Assembly: GCA_028752905.1 (NCBI GenBank)
Contig: JAQNBH010000156.1
Location: 434,001 to 498,000 of the forward strand
Reading direction: 5' to 3'
Length of the DNA stretch: 64,000 bases
Origin: Cladorhizidae sp. MBARI D1340-BT2
Lineage: Eukaryota; Porifera; Demospongiae; Poecilosclerida; Cladorhizidae
The notes beneath the pieces are model-generated. The model was not told the DNA's origin. It made no database searches and worked only from the letters and a program-made list of their open reading frames with translations. Shown piece by piece: positions 1 through 13,999 of this stretch (within the stretch, counting starts at the first letter, position 1; every line of letters starts with the position of its first letter). A program made the position numbers and the translations under genes.

Positions 1-116
1 ATATGGATGTTTGGTATCAAGAGAGAGCACTTAGAGAGTCCTATCTTAATAGCTATACATCAAGTCTATTCAGTGAAGTGTGGATAATCTACGAAGCTAA
101 CATGTTTAGCATCAAG

Positions 117-490
117 TAAGAGTACAATTCATAACTGCCCTAATTAACAAGACCAAAGTCCCAGATTTTGTCAACTGATAGAGAAGGCCCTTATCTGCAA
201 CAAGTCAACAGATTATCAATAAATGTAGTGGTTTTTCACTGGCAGGCCACCGCTTTGGCAACTGGAAAACGCCAGGAAAGATCGCAAACCTCACCACTTC
301 AAATCACCATAACTTGCTTATACTTACTCAAAATTTTGGCACATACAAAAGACAGATAATTAGAAGAGCTATCCGGTGATATAAAAATTATCTTTTTTGG
401 GTAAAGTGTAGAAAAGTTATGAGCTTTACGGCAAAATAACAAGATTTTTGGGGGGAAAATGAGAAACATATAGACCAAATTAGGGCAAAT
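117..490 (+). repeat. Satellite unit core segment (first full example)
   Basis: This 374 bp part of the unit has no similarity to the ~170 bp modules that make up the rest. ATCAAG occurs immediately before it (111-116) and as the first six bases after it (491-496), in places where the modules have only one ATCAAG, so the core looks like an insertion with a 6 bp target duplication. A perfect 10 bp inverted repeat lies near its ends: TGCCCTAATT at 136-145 and AATTAGGGCA at 478-487. Inside are hairpin-capable stretches at 176-218, 239-275 and 354-393. The same core recurs once per unit through the array (for example 1020 onward). Its origin from a mobile element is an inference; no transposase or known MITE family is recognised. 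Confidence 0.6.
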
Positions 491-1019
491 ATCAAGATAG
501 AGAACACATAATGAAACCTATCATTCGAATCATATCAAGTCCATTACAGTGAAGTGTGCAGAATATTATGGATGTTTGATATCAACAGAGAGCACAGGGA
601 GAGACCTATCTTAATAGCTGTATATCAAGTTTATACAGTGAAGTGTGGAGAATCTATGAAGCTAACCTGTTTAGCATCAAGATAGAGAACACATAGAGAA
701 ACCTATCTTGTGATTCTATGTATGCAGAATATACGGATGTTTGGTATCAAGAGAGAGAACAGAGAGAGGCCTACCTTTAGAGCTATATATCAAGTCTATT
801 CAGTGAAGTGTGGACAATCTATGAAGCTAACATGTTTAGCTCAAGATAGAGAACACTGAGAGATACCTATCTTGCAACTCCATTACAGTGAAGTGTGCAG
901 AATATATGGATGTTTGGTATCAAGAGAGAGCACTTAGAGAGTCCTATCTTAATAGCTATACATCAAGTCTATTCAGTGAAGTGTGGATAATCTACGAAGC
1001 TAACATGTTTAGCATCAAG
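491..1019 (+). repeat. ~170 bp submodules of the satellite unit
   Basis: Within each unit the non-core part is an internal tandem repeat. The word TGCAGAATAT recurs at 557, 723 and 896, spacings of 166 and 173 bp. Each module then carries GGATGTTTGGTATCAA, a GAGAG-rich stretch, CAGTGAAGTGTGGA, GAAGCTAAC.TGTTTAGC and CAAGATAGAGAACAC in that order. The third module is split: its head is 896-1019 and its tail reappears after the next core. The equivalent tail for the preceding unit is 491-556, so the uninterrupted third module would be about 190 bp. The satellite therefore probably began as a simple ~170 bp repeat, later invaded by the core and then amplified as a ~907 bp composite. A ~170 bp period is common for centromeric satellites. 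Confidence 0.7.
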
Positions 1020-4000
1020 TAAGAGTACAATTCATAACTGCCCTAATTAACAAGACCAAAGTCCCAGATTTTGTCAACTGATAGAGAAGGCCCTTATCTG
1101 CAACAAGTCAACAGATTATCAATAAATGTAGTGGTTTTTCACTGGCAGGCCACCGCTTTGGCAACTGGAAAACGCCAGGAAAGATCGCAAACCTCACCAC
1201 TTCAAATCACCATAACTTGCTAATACTTACTCAAAATTTTGGCACGTACAAAAGACAGATAATTAGAAGGGCTATCCGATGATATAAACATTTTCTTGTT
1301 TAGGTAAAGTGGAGAAAAGTTATGAGCTTTACGGCAAAATAACAAGATTTTTGGGGGGAAAATGAGAAACATATAGACCAAATTAGGGCAAATATCAAGA
1401 TAGAGAACACATAATGAAACCTATCATTCGAATCATATCAAGTCCATTACAGTGAAGTGTGCAGAATATTATGGATGTTTGATATCAACAGAGAGCACAG
1501 GGAGAGACCTATCTTAATAGCTATATATCAAGTTTATACAGTGAAGTGTGGAGAATCTATGAAGCTAACCTGTTTAGCATCAAGATAGAGAACACATAGA
1601 GAAACCTATCTTGTGATTCTATGTATGCAGAATATACGGATGTTTGGTATCAAGAGAGAGAACAGAGAGAGGCCTACCTTTAGAGCTATATATCAACTCT
1701 ATTCAGTGAAGTGTGGAGAATCTATGAAGCTAACATGTTTAGCTCAAGATAGAGAACACTGAGAGATACCTATCTTGCAAGTCCATTACAGTGAAGTGTG
1801 CAGAATATATGGATGTTTGGTATCAAGAGAGAGCACTTAGAGAGTCCTATCTTAATAGCTATACATCAAGTCTATTCAGTGAAGTGTGGATAATCTACGA
1901 AGCTAACATGTTTAGCATCAAGTAAGAGTACAATTCATAACTGCCCTAATTAACAAGACCAAAGTCCCAGATTTTGTCAACTGATAGAGAAGGCCCTTAT
2001 CTGCAACATGTCAACAGATTATCAATAAATGTAGTGGTTTTTCACTGGCAGGCCACCGCTTTGGCAACTGGAAAACACCAGGAAAGATCGCAAACCTTAC
2101 CACTTCAAATCACCATAACTTTCTAATACTTAGAGTAATCAAAATTTTGGCACGTACAAAATACAGATAATTAGAAGGGCTATCCGGTGATATAAAAATA
2201 TCTATTTTGGGTAAAGTGTAGAAAAGTTATGAGCTTTACGGCAAAATAACAAAGATTTTTGGGGGGGAAATGAGAAACATATAGACCAAATTAGGGCAAA
2301 TATCAAGATAGAAAACACATAATGAAACCTATCATTCGAATCATATCAAGTCCATTACAGTGAAGTGTGCAGAATATTATGGATGTTTGATATCAACAGA
2401 GAGCACAGGGAGAGACCTATCTTAATAGCTGTATATCAAGTTTATACAGTGAAGTGTGGAGAATCTATGAAGCTAACCTGTTTAGCATCAAGATAGAGAA
2501 CACATAGAGAAACCTATCTTGTGATTCTATGTATGCAGAATATACGGATGTTTGGTATCAAGAGAGAGAACAGAGAGAGGCCTACCTTTAGAGCTATATA
2601 TCAAGTCTATTCAGTGAAGTGTGGAGAATCTATGAAGCTAACATGTTTAGCTCAAGATAGAGAACACTGAGAGATACCTATCTTGCAAGTCCATTACAGT
2701 GAAGTGTGCAGAATATATGGATGTTTGGTATCAAGAGAGAGCACTTAGAGAGTCCTATCTTAATAGCTATACATCAAGTCTATTCAGTGAAGTGTGGATA
2801 ATCTACGAAGCTAACATGTTTAGCATCAAGTAAGAGTACAATTCATAACTGCCCTAATTAACAAGACCAAAGTCCCAGATTTTGTCAACTGATAGAGAAG
2901 GCCCTTATCTGCAACATGTCAACAGATTATCAATAAATGTAGTGGTTTTTCACTGGCAGGCCACCGCTTTGGCAACTGGAAAACACCAGGAAAGATCGCA
3001 AACCTTACCACTTCAAATCACCATAACTTTCTAATACTTAGAGTAATCAAAATTTTGGCACGTACAAAATACAGATAATTAGAAGGGCTATCCGGTGATA
3101 TAAAAATATCTATTTTGGGTAAAGTGTAGAAAAGTTATGAGCTTTACGGCAAAATAACAAGATTTTTGGGGGGGAAATGAGAAACATATAGACCAAATTA
3201 GGGCAAATATCAAGATAGAAAACACATAATGAAACCTATCATTCGAATCATATCAAGTCCATTACAGTGAAGTGTGCAGAATATTATGGATGTTTGATAT
3301 CAACAGAGAGCACAGGGAGAGACCTATCTTAATAGCTGTATATCAAGTTTATACAGTGAAGTGTGGAGAATCTATGAAGCTAACCTGTTTAGCATCAAGA
3401 TAGAGAACACATAGAGAAACCTATCTTGTGATTCTATGTATGCAGAATATACGGATGTTTGGTATCAAGAGAGAGAACAGAGAGAGGCCTACCTTTAGAG
3501 CTATATATCAAGTCTATTCAGTGAAGTGTGGAGAATCTATGAAGCTAACATGTTTAGCTCAAGATAGAGAACACTGAGAGATACCTATCTTGCAAGTCCA
3601 TTACAGTGAAGTGTGCAGAATATATGGATGTTTGGTATCAAGAGAGAGCACTTAGAGAGTCCTATCTTAATAGCTATACATCAAGTCTATTCAGTGAAGT
3701 GTGGATAATCTACGAAGCTAACATGTTTAGCATCAAGTAAGAGTACAATTCATAACTGCCCTAATTAACAAGACCAAAGTCCCAGATTTTGTCAACTGAT
3801 AGAGAAGGCCCTTATCTGCAACAAGTCAACAGATTATCAATAAATGTAGTGGTTTTTCACTGGCAGGCCACCGCTTTGGCAACTGGAAAACGCCAGGAAA
3901 GATCGCAAACCTTACCACTTCAAATCACCATAACTTGCTAATACTTAGAGTACTCAAAATTTTGGCACGTACAAAAGACAGATAATTAGAAAGGCTATCC

Positions 4001-7000
4001 GGTGATATAAAAATTATCTTTTTTGGGTAAAGTGTAGAAAAGTTATGAGCTTTACGGCAAAATAACAAGATTTTTTGGGGGAAAATGAGAAACATATAGA
4101 CCAAATTAGGGCAAATATCAAGATAGAGAACACATAATGAAACCTATCATTCGAATCATATCAAGTCCATTACAGTGAAGTGTGCAGAATATTATGGATG
4201 TTTGATATCAACAGAGAGCACAGGGAGAGACCTATCTTAATAGCTATATATCAAGTTTATACAGTGAAGTGTGGAGAATCTATGAAGCTAACCTGTTTAG
4301 CATCAAGATAGAGAACACATAGAGAAACCTATCTTGTGATTCTATGTATGCAGAATATACGGATGTTTGGTATCAAGAGAGAGAACAGAGAGAGGCCTAC
4401 CTTTAGAGCTCCTCTATTCAGTGAAGTGTGGAGAATCTATGAAGCTAACATGTTTAGCTCAAGATAGAGAACACTGAGAGATACCTATCTTGCAAGTCCA
4501 TTACAGTGAAGTGTGCAGAATATATGGATGTTTGGTATCAAGAGAGAGCACTTAGAGAGTCCTATCTTAATAGCTATACATCAAGTCTATTCAGTGAAGT
4601 GTGGATAATCTACGAAGCTAACATGTTTAGCATCAAGTAAGAGTACAATTCATAACTGCCCTAATTAACAAGACCAAAGTCCCAGATTTTGTCAACTGAT
4701 AGAGAAGGCCCTTATCTGCAACAAGTCAACAGATTATCAATAAATGTAGTGGTTTTTCACTGGCAGGCCACCGCTTTGGCAACTGGAAAACGCCAGGAAA
4801 GATCGCAAACCTTACCACTTCAAATCACCATAACTTGCTAATACTTAGAGTACTCAAAATTTTGGCACGTACAAAAGACAGATAATTAGAAGGGCTATCC
4901 GGTGATATAAAATTTTTCTTTTTTGGGTAAAGTGTAGAAAAGTTATGAGCTTTACGGCAAAATAACAAGATTTTTGGGGGGAAAATGAGAAACATATAGA
5001 CCAAATTAGGGCAAATATCAAGATAGAGAACACATAATGAAACCTATCATTCGAATCATATCAAGTCCATTACAGTGAAGTGTGCAGAATATTATGGATG
5101 TTTGATATCAACAGAGAGCACAGGGAGAGACCTATCTTAATAGCTGTATATCAAGTTTATACAGTGAAGTGTGGAGAATCTATGAAGCTAACCTGTTTAG
5201 CATCAAGATAGAGAACACATAGAGAAACCTATCTTGTGATTCTATGTATGCAGAATATACGGATGTTTGGTATCAAGAGAGAGAACAGAGAGAGGCCTAC
5301 CTTTAGAGCTATATATCAACTCTATTCAGTGAAGTGTGGACAATCTATGAAGCTAACATGTTTAGCTCAAGATAGAGAACACTGAGAGATACCTATCTTG
5401 CAACTCCATTACAGTGAAGTGTGCAGAATATATGGATGTTTGGTATCAAGAGAGAGCACTTAGAGAGTCCTATCTTAATAGCTATACATCAAGTCTATTC
5501 AGTGAAGTGTGGATAATCTACGAAGCTAACATGTTTAGCATCAAGTAAGAGTACAATTCATAACTGCCCTAATTAACAAGACCAAAGTCCCAGATTTTGT
5601 CAACTGATAGAGAAGGCCCTTATCTGCAACAAGTCAACAGATTATCAATAAATGTAGTGGTTTTTCACTGGCAGGCCACCGCTTTGGCAACTGGAAAACG
5701 CCAGGAAAGATCGCAAACCTCACCACTTCAAATCACCATAACTTGCTAATACTTACTCAAAATTTTGGCACATACAAAAGACAGATAATTAGAAGAGCTA
5801 TCCGGTGATATAAAAATTATCTTTTTTGGGTAAAGTGTAGAAAAGTTATGAGCTTTACGGCAAAATAACAAGATTTTTGGGGGAAAAATGAGAAACATAT
5901 AGACCAAATTAGGGCAAATATCAAGATAGAGAACACATAATGAAACCTATCATTCGAATCATATCAAGTCCATTACAGTGAAGTGTGCAGAATATTATGG
6001 ATGTTTGATATCAACAGAGAGCACAGGGAGAGACCTATCTTAATAGCTGTATATCAAGTTTATACAGTGAAGTGTGGAGAATCTATGAAGCTAACCTGTT
6101 TAGCATCAAGATAGAGAACACATAGAGAAACCTATCTTGTGATTCTATGTATGCAGAATATACGGATGTTTGGTATCAAGAGAGAGAACAGAGAGAGGCC
6201 TACCTTTAGAGCTATATATCAACTCTATTCAGTGAAGTGTGGACAATCTATGAAGCTAACATGTTTAGCTCAAGATAGAGAACACTGAGAGATACCTATC
6301 TTGCAACTCCATTACAGTGAAGTGTGCAGAATATATGGATGTTTGGTATCAAGAGAGAGCACTTAGAGAGTCCTATCTTAATAGCTATACATCAAGTCTA
6401 TTCAGTGAAGTGTGGATAATCTACGAAGCTAACATGTTTAGCATCAAGTAAGAGTACAATTCATAACTGCCCTAATTAACAAGACCAAAGTCCCAGATTT
6501 TGTCAACTGATAGAGAAGGCCCTTATCTGCAACAAGTCAACAGATTATCAATAAATGTAGTGGTTTTTCACTGGCAGGCCACCGCTTTGGCAACTGGAAA
6601 ACGCCAGGAAAGATCGCAAACCTCACCACTTCAAATCACCATAACTTGCTAATACTTACTCAAAATTTTGGCACGTACAAAAGACAGATAATTAGAAGGG
6701 CTATCCAATGATATAAACATTTTCTTGTTTAGGTAAAGTGGAGAAAAGTTATGAGCTTTACGGCAAAATAACAAGATTTTTTGGGGGAAAATGAGAAACA
6801 TATAGACCAAATTAGGGCAAATATCAAGATAGAGAACACATAATGAAACCTATCATTCGAATCATATCAAGTCCATTACAGTGAAGTGTGCAGAATATTA
6901 TGGATGTTTGATATCAACAGAGAGCACAGGGAGAGACCTATCTTAATAGCTATATATCAAGTTTATACAGTGAAGTGTGGAGAATCTATGAAGCTAACCT

Positions 7001-10000
7001 GTTTAGCATCAAGATAGAGAACACATAGAGAAACCTATCTTGTGATTCTATGTATGCAGAATATACGGATGTTTGGTATCAAGAGAGAGAACAGAGAGAG
7101 GCCTACCTTTAGAGCTATATATCAACTCTATTCAGTGAAGTGTGGAGAATCTATGAAGCTAACATGTTTAGCTCAAGATAGAGAACACTGAGAGATACCT
7201 ATCTTGCAAGTCCATTACAGTGAAGTGTGCAGAATATATGGATGTTTGGTATCAAGAGAGAGCACTTAGAGAGTCCTATCTTAATAGCTATACATCAAGT
7301 CTATTCAGTGAAGTGTGGATAATCTACGAAGCTAACATGTTTAGCATCAAGTAAGAGTACAATTCATAACTGCCCTAACTAACAAGACCAAAGTCCCAGA
7401 TTTTGTCAACTGATAGAGAAGGCCCTTATCTGCAACATGTCAACAGATTATCAATAAATGTAGTGGTTTTTCACTGGCAGGCCACCGCTTTGGCAACTGG
7501 AAAACACCAGGAATGATCGCAAACCTTACCACTTCAAATCACCATAACTTTCTAATACTTAGAGTAATCAAAATTTTGGCACGTACAAAATACAGATAAT
7601 TAGAAGGGCTATCCGATGATATAAAAATATCTATTTTGGGTAAAGTGTAGAAAAGTTATGAGCTTTACGGCAAAATAACAAGATTTTTGGGGGGGAAATG
7701 AGAAACATATAGACCAAATTAGGGCAAATATCAAGATAGAAAACACATAATGAAACCTATCATTCGAATCATATCAAGTCCATTACAGTGAAGTGTGCAG
7801 AATATTATGGATGTTTGATATCAACAGAGAGCACAGGGAGAGACCTATCTTAATAGCTGTATATCAAGTTTATACAGTGAAGTGTGGAGAATCTATGAAG
7901 CTAACCTGTTTAGCATCAAGATAGAGAACACATAGAGAAACCTATCTTGTGATTCTATGTATGCAGAATATACGGATGTTTGGTATCAAGAGAGAGAACA
8001 GAGAGAGGCCTACCTTTAGAGCTATATATCAAGTCTATTCAGTGAAGTGTGTAGAATCTATGAAGCTAACATGTTTAGCTCAAGATAGAGAACACTGAGA
8101 GATACCTATCTTGCAAGTCCATTACAGTGAAGTGTGCAGAATATATGGATGTTTGGTATCAAGAGAGAGCACTTAGAGAGTCCTATCTTAATAGCTATAC
8201 ATCAAGTCTATTCAGTGAAGTGTGGATAATCTACGAAGCTAACATGTTTAGCATCAAGTAAGAGTACAATTCATAACTGCCCTAATTAACAAGACCAAAG
8301 TCCCAGATTTTGTCAACTGATAGAGAAGGCCCTTATCTGCAACAAGTCAACAGATTATCAATAAATGTAGTGGTTTTTCACTGGCAGGCCACCGCTTTGG
8401 CAACTGGAAAACGCCAGGAAAGATCGCAAACCTTACCACTTCAAATCACCATAACTTGCTAATACTTAGAGTACTCAAAATTTTGGCACGTACAAAAGAC
8501 AGATAATTAGAAGGGCTATCCGGTGATATAAAAATTATCTTTTTTGGGTAAAGTGTAGAAAAGTTATGAGCTTTACGGCAAAATAACAAGATTTTTTGGG
8601 GGAAAATGAGAAACATATAGACCAAATTAGGGCAAATATCAAGATAGAGAACACATAATGAAACCTATCATTCGAATCATATCAAGTCCATTACAGTGAA
8701 GTGTGCAGAATATTATGGATGTTTGATATCAACAGAGAGCACAGGGAGAGACCTATCTTAATAGCTATATATCAAGTTTATATAGTGAAGTGTGGAGAAT
8801 CTATGAAGCTAACCTGTTTAGCATCAAGATAGAGAACACATAGAGAAACCTATCTTGTGATTCTATGTATGCAGAATATACGGATGTTTGGTATCAAGAG
8901 AGAGAACAGAGAGAGGCCTACCTTTAGAGCTATATATCAACTCTATTCAGTGAAGTGTGGAGAATCTATGAAGCTAACATGTTTAGCTCAAGATAGAGAA
9001 CACTGAGAGATACCTATCTTGCAAGTCCATTACAGTGAAGTGTGCAGAATATATGGATGTTTGGTATCAAGAGAGAGCACTTAGAGAGTCCTATCTTAAT
9101 AGCTATACATCAAGTCTATTCAGTGAAGTGTGGATAATCTACGAAGCTAACATGTTTAGCATCAAGTAAGAGTACAATTCATAACTGCCCTAATTAACAA
9201 GACCAAAGTCCCAGATTTTGTCAACTGATAGAGAAGGCCCTTATCTGCAACAAGTCAACAGATTATCAATAAATGTAGTGGTTTTTCACTGGCAGGCCAC
9301 CGCTTTGGCAACTGGAAAACGCCAGGAAAGATCGCAAACCTTACCACTTCAAATCACCATAACTTGCTAATACTTAGAGTACTCAAAATTTTGGCACGTA
9401 CAAAAGACAGATAATTAGAAGGGCTATCCGGTGATATAAAAATTATCTTTTTTGGGTAAAGTGTAGAAATGTTATGAGCTTTACGGCAAAATAACAATAT
9501 TTTTGGGGGGGAAATGAGAAACATATAGACCAAATTAGGGCAAATATCAAGATAGAGAACACATAATGAAACCTATCATTCGAATCATATCAAGTCCATT
9601 ACAGTGAAGTGTGCAGAATATTATGGATGTTTGATATCAACAGAGAGCACAGGGAGAGACCTATCTTAATAGCTATATATCAAGTTTATACAGTGAAGTG
9701 TGGAGAATCTATGAAGCTAACCTGTTTAGCATCAAGATAGAGAACACATAGAGAAACCTATCTTGTGATTCTATGTATGCAGAATATACGGATGTTTGGT
9801 ATCAAGAGAGAGAACAGAGAGAGGCCTACCTTTAGAGCTATATATCAACTCTATTCAGTGAAGTGTGGAGAATCTATGAAGCTAACATGTTTAGCTCAAG
9901 ATAGAGAACACTGAGAGATACCTATCTTGCAAGTCCATTACAGTGAAGTGTGCAGAATATATGGATGTTTGGTATCAAGAGAGAGCACTTAGAGAGTCCT

Positions 10001-13000
10001 ATCTTAATAGCTATACATCAAGTCTATTCAGTGAAGTGTGGATAATCTACGAAGCTAACATGTTTAGCATCAAGTAAGAGTACAATTCATAACTGCCCTA
10101 ATTAACAAGACCAAAGTCCCAGATTTTGTCAACTGATAGAGAAGGCCCTTATCTGCAACATGTCAACAGATTATCAATAAATGTAGTGGTTTTTCACTGG
10201 CAGGCCACCGCTTTGGCAACTGGAAAACACCAGGAAAGATCGCAAACCTTACCACTTCAAATCACCATAACTTTCTAATACTTAGAGTAATCAAAATTTT
10301 GGCACGTACAAAATACAGATAATTAGAAGGGCTATCCGGTGATATAAAAATATCTATTTTGGGTAAAGTGTAGAAAAGTTATGAGCTTTACGGCAAAATA
10401 ACAAAGATTTTTGGGGGGGAAATGAGAAACATATAGACCAAATTAGGGCAAATATCAAGATAGAAAACACATAATGAAACCTATCATTCGAATCATATCA
10501 AGTCCATTACAGTGAAGTGTGCAGAATATTATGGATGTTTGATATCAACAGAGAGCACAGGGAGAGACCTATCTTAATAGCTGTATATCAAGTTTATACA
10601 GTGAAGTGTGGAGAATCTATGAAGCTAACCTGTTTAGCATCAAGATAGAGAACACATAGAGAAACCTATCTTGTGATTCTATGTATGCAGAATATACGGA
10701 TGTTTGGTATCAAGAGAGAGAACAGAGAGAGGCCTACCTTTAGAGCTATATATCAAGTCTATTCAGTGAAGTGTGGAGAATCTATGAAGCTAACATGTTT
10801 AGCTCAAGATAGAGAACACTGAGAGATACCTATCTTGCAAGTCCATTACAGTGAAGTGTGCAGAATATATGGATGTTTGGTATCAAGAGAGAGCACTTAG
10901 AGAGTCCTATCTTAATAGCTATACATCAAGTCTATTCAGTGAAGTGTGGATAATCTACGAAGCTAACATGTTTAGCATCAAGTAAGAGTACAATTCATAA
11001 CTGCCCTAATTAACAAGACCAAAGTCCCAGATTTTGTCAACTGATAGAGAAGGCCCTTATCTGCAACAAGTCAACAGATTATCAATAAATGTAGTGGTTT
11101 TTCACTGGCAGGCCACCGCTTTGGCAACTGGAAAACGCCAGGAAAGATCGCAAACCTTACCACTTCAAATCACCATAACTTGCTAATACTTAGAGTACTC
11201 AAAATTTTGGCACGTACAAAAGACAGATAATTAGAAGGGCTATCCGGTGATATAAAAATTATCTTTTTGGGGTAAAGTGTAGAAAAGTTATGAGCTTTAC
11301 GGCAAAATAACAAGATTTTTGGGGGGAAAATGAGAAACATATAGACCAAATTAGGGCAAATATCAAGATAGAGAACACATAATGAAACCTATCATTCGAA
11401 TCATATCAAGTCCATTACAGTGAAGTGTGCAGAATATTATGGATGTTTGATATCAACAGAGAGCACAGGGAGAGACCTATCTTAATAGCTATATATCAAG
11501 TTTATACAGTGAAGTGTGGAGAATCTATGAAGCTAACCTGTTTAGCATCAAGATAGAGAACACATAGAGAAACCTATCTTGTGATTCTATGTATGCAGAA
11601 TATACGGATGTTTGGTATCAAGAGAGAGAACAGAGAGAGGCCTACCTTTAGAGCTATATATCAACTCTATTCAGTGAAGTGTGGAGAATCTATGAAGCTA
11701 ACATGTTTAGCTCAAGATAGAGAACACTGAGAGATACCTATCTTGCAAGTCCATTACAGTGAAGTGTGCAGAATATATGGATGTTTGGTATCAAGAGAGA
11801 GCACTTAGAGAGTCCTATCTTAATAGCTATACATCAAGTCTATTCAGTGAAGTGTGGATAATCTACGAAGCTAACATGTTTAGCATCAAGTAAGAGTACA
11901 ATTCATAACTGCCCTAATTAACAAGACCAAAGTCCCAGATTTTGTCAACTGATAGAGAAGGCCCTTATCTGCAACATGTCAACAGATTATCAATAAATGT
12001 AGTGGTTTTTCACTGGCAGGCCACCGCTTTGGCAACTGGAAAACACCAGGAAAGATCGCAAACCTTACCACTTCAAATCACCATAACTTTCTAATACTTA
12101 GAGTAATCAAAATTTTGGCACGTACAAAATACAGATAATTAGAAGGGCTATCCGGTGATATAAAAATATCTATTTTGGGTAAAGTGTAGAAAAGTTATGA
12201 GCTTTACGGCAAAATAACAAGATTTTTGGGGGGGAAATGAGAAACATATAGACCAAATTAGGGCAAATATCAAGATAGAAAACACATAATGAAACCTATC
12301 ATTCGAATCATATCAAGTCCATTACAGTGAAGTGTGCAGAATATTATGGATGTTTGATATCAACAGAGAGCACAGGGAGAGACCTATCTTAATAGCTGTA
12401 TATCAAGTTTATACAGTGAAGTGTGGAGAATCTATGAAGCTAACCTGTTTAGCATCAAGATAGAGAACACATAGAGAAACCTATCTTGTGATTCTATGTA
12501 TGCAGAATATACGGATGTTTGGTATCAAGAGAGAGAACAGAGAGAGGCCTACCTTTAGAGCTATATATCAAGTCTATTCAGTGAAGTGTGGAGAATCTAT
12601 GAAGCTAACATGTTTAGCTCAAGATAGAGAACACTGAGAGATACCTATCTTGCAAGTCCATTACAGTGAAGTGTGCAGAATATATGGATGTTTGGTATCA
12701 AGAGAGAGCACTTAGAGAGTCCTATCTTAATAGCTATACATCAAGTCTATTCAGTGAAGTGTGGATAATCTACGAAGCTAACATGTTTAGCATCAAGTAA
12801 GAGTACAATTCATAACTGCCCTAATTAACAAGACCAAAGTCCCAGATTTTGTCAACTGATAGAGAAGGCCCTTATCTGCAACAAGTCAACAGATTATCAA
12901 TAAATGTAGTGGTTTTTCACTGGCAGGCCACCGCTTTGGCAACTGGAAAACGCCAGGAAAGATCGCAAACCTTACCACTTCAAATCACCATAACTTGCTA

Positions 13001-13999
13001 ATACTTAGAGTACTCAAAATTTTGGCACGTACAAAAGACAGATAATTAGAAAGGCTATCCGGTGATATAAAAATTATCTTTTTTGGGTAAAGTGTAGAAA
13101 AGTTATGAGCTTTACGGCAAAATAACAAGATTTTTTGGGGGAAAATGAGAAACATATAGACCAAATTAGGGCAAATATCAAGATAGAGAACACATAATGA
13201 AACCTATCATTCGAATCATATCAAGTCCATTACAGTGAAGTGTGCAGAATATTATGGATGTTTGATATCAACAGAGAGCACAGGGAGAGACCTATCTTAA
13301 TAGCTATATATCAAGTTTATACAGTGAAGTGTGGAGAATCTATGAAGCTAACCTGTTTAGCATCAAGATAGAGAACACATAGAGAAACCTATCTTGTGAT
13401 TCTATGTATGCAGAATATACGGATGTTTGGTATCAAGAGAGAGAACAGAGAGAGGCCTACCTTTAGAGCTATATATCAACTCTATTCAGTGAAGTGTGGA
13501 GAATCTATGAAGCTAACATGTTTAGCTCAAGATAGAGAACACTGAGAGATACCTATCTTGCAAGTCCATTACAGTGAAGTGTGCAGAATATATGGATGTT
13601 TGGTATCAAGAGAGAGCACTTAGAGAGTCCTATCTTAATAGCTATACATCAAGTCTATTCAGTGAAGTGTGGATAATCTACGAAGCTAACATGTTTAGCA
13701 TCAAGTAAGAGTACAATTCATAACTGCCCTAATTAACAAGACCAAAGTCCCAGATTTTGTCAACTGATAGAGAAGGCCCTTATCTGCAACAAGTCAACAG
13801 ATTATCAATAAATGTAGTGGTTTTTCACTGGCAGGCCACCGCTTTGGCAACTGGAAAACGCCAGGAAAGATCGCAAACCTTACCACTTCAAATCACCATA
13901 ACTTGCTAATACTTAGAGTACTCAAAATTTTGGCACGTACAAAAGACAGATAATTAGAAGGGCTATCCGGTGATATAAAATTTTTCTTTTTTGGGTAAA

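Noticed and set aside
260..300. Internal Pol III promoter (A and B boxes) in the satellite core
   Set aside because: GATCGCAAACC near 279 only partly resembles a B box and no convincing A box lies at the right distance.
168..359. 63-codon open frame in the first satellite unit
   Set aside because: It begins at TTG, and stays open only because this one unit has CTTATACTT instead of CTAATACTT. Other units have a stop there, so it is not a gene.
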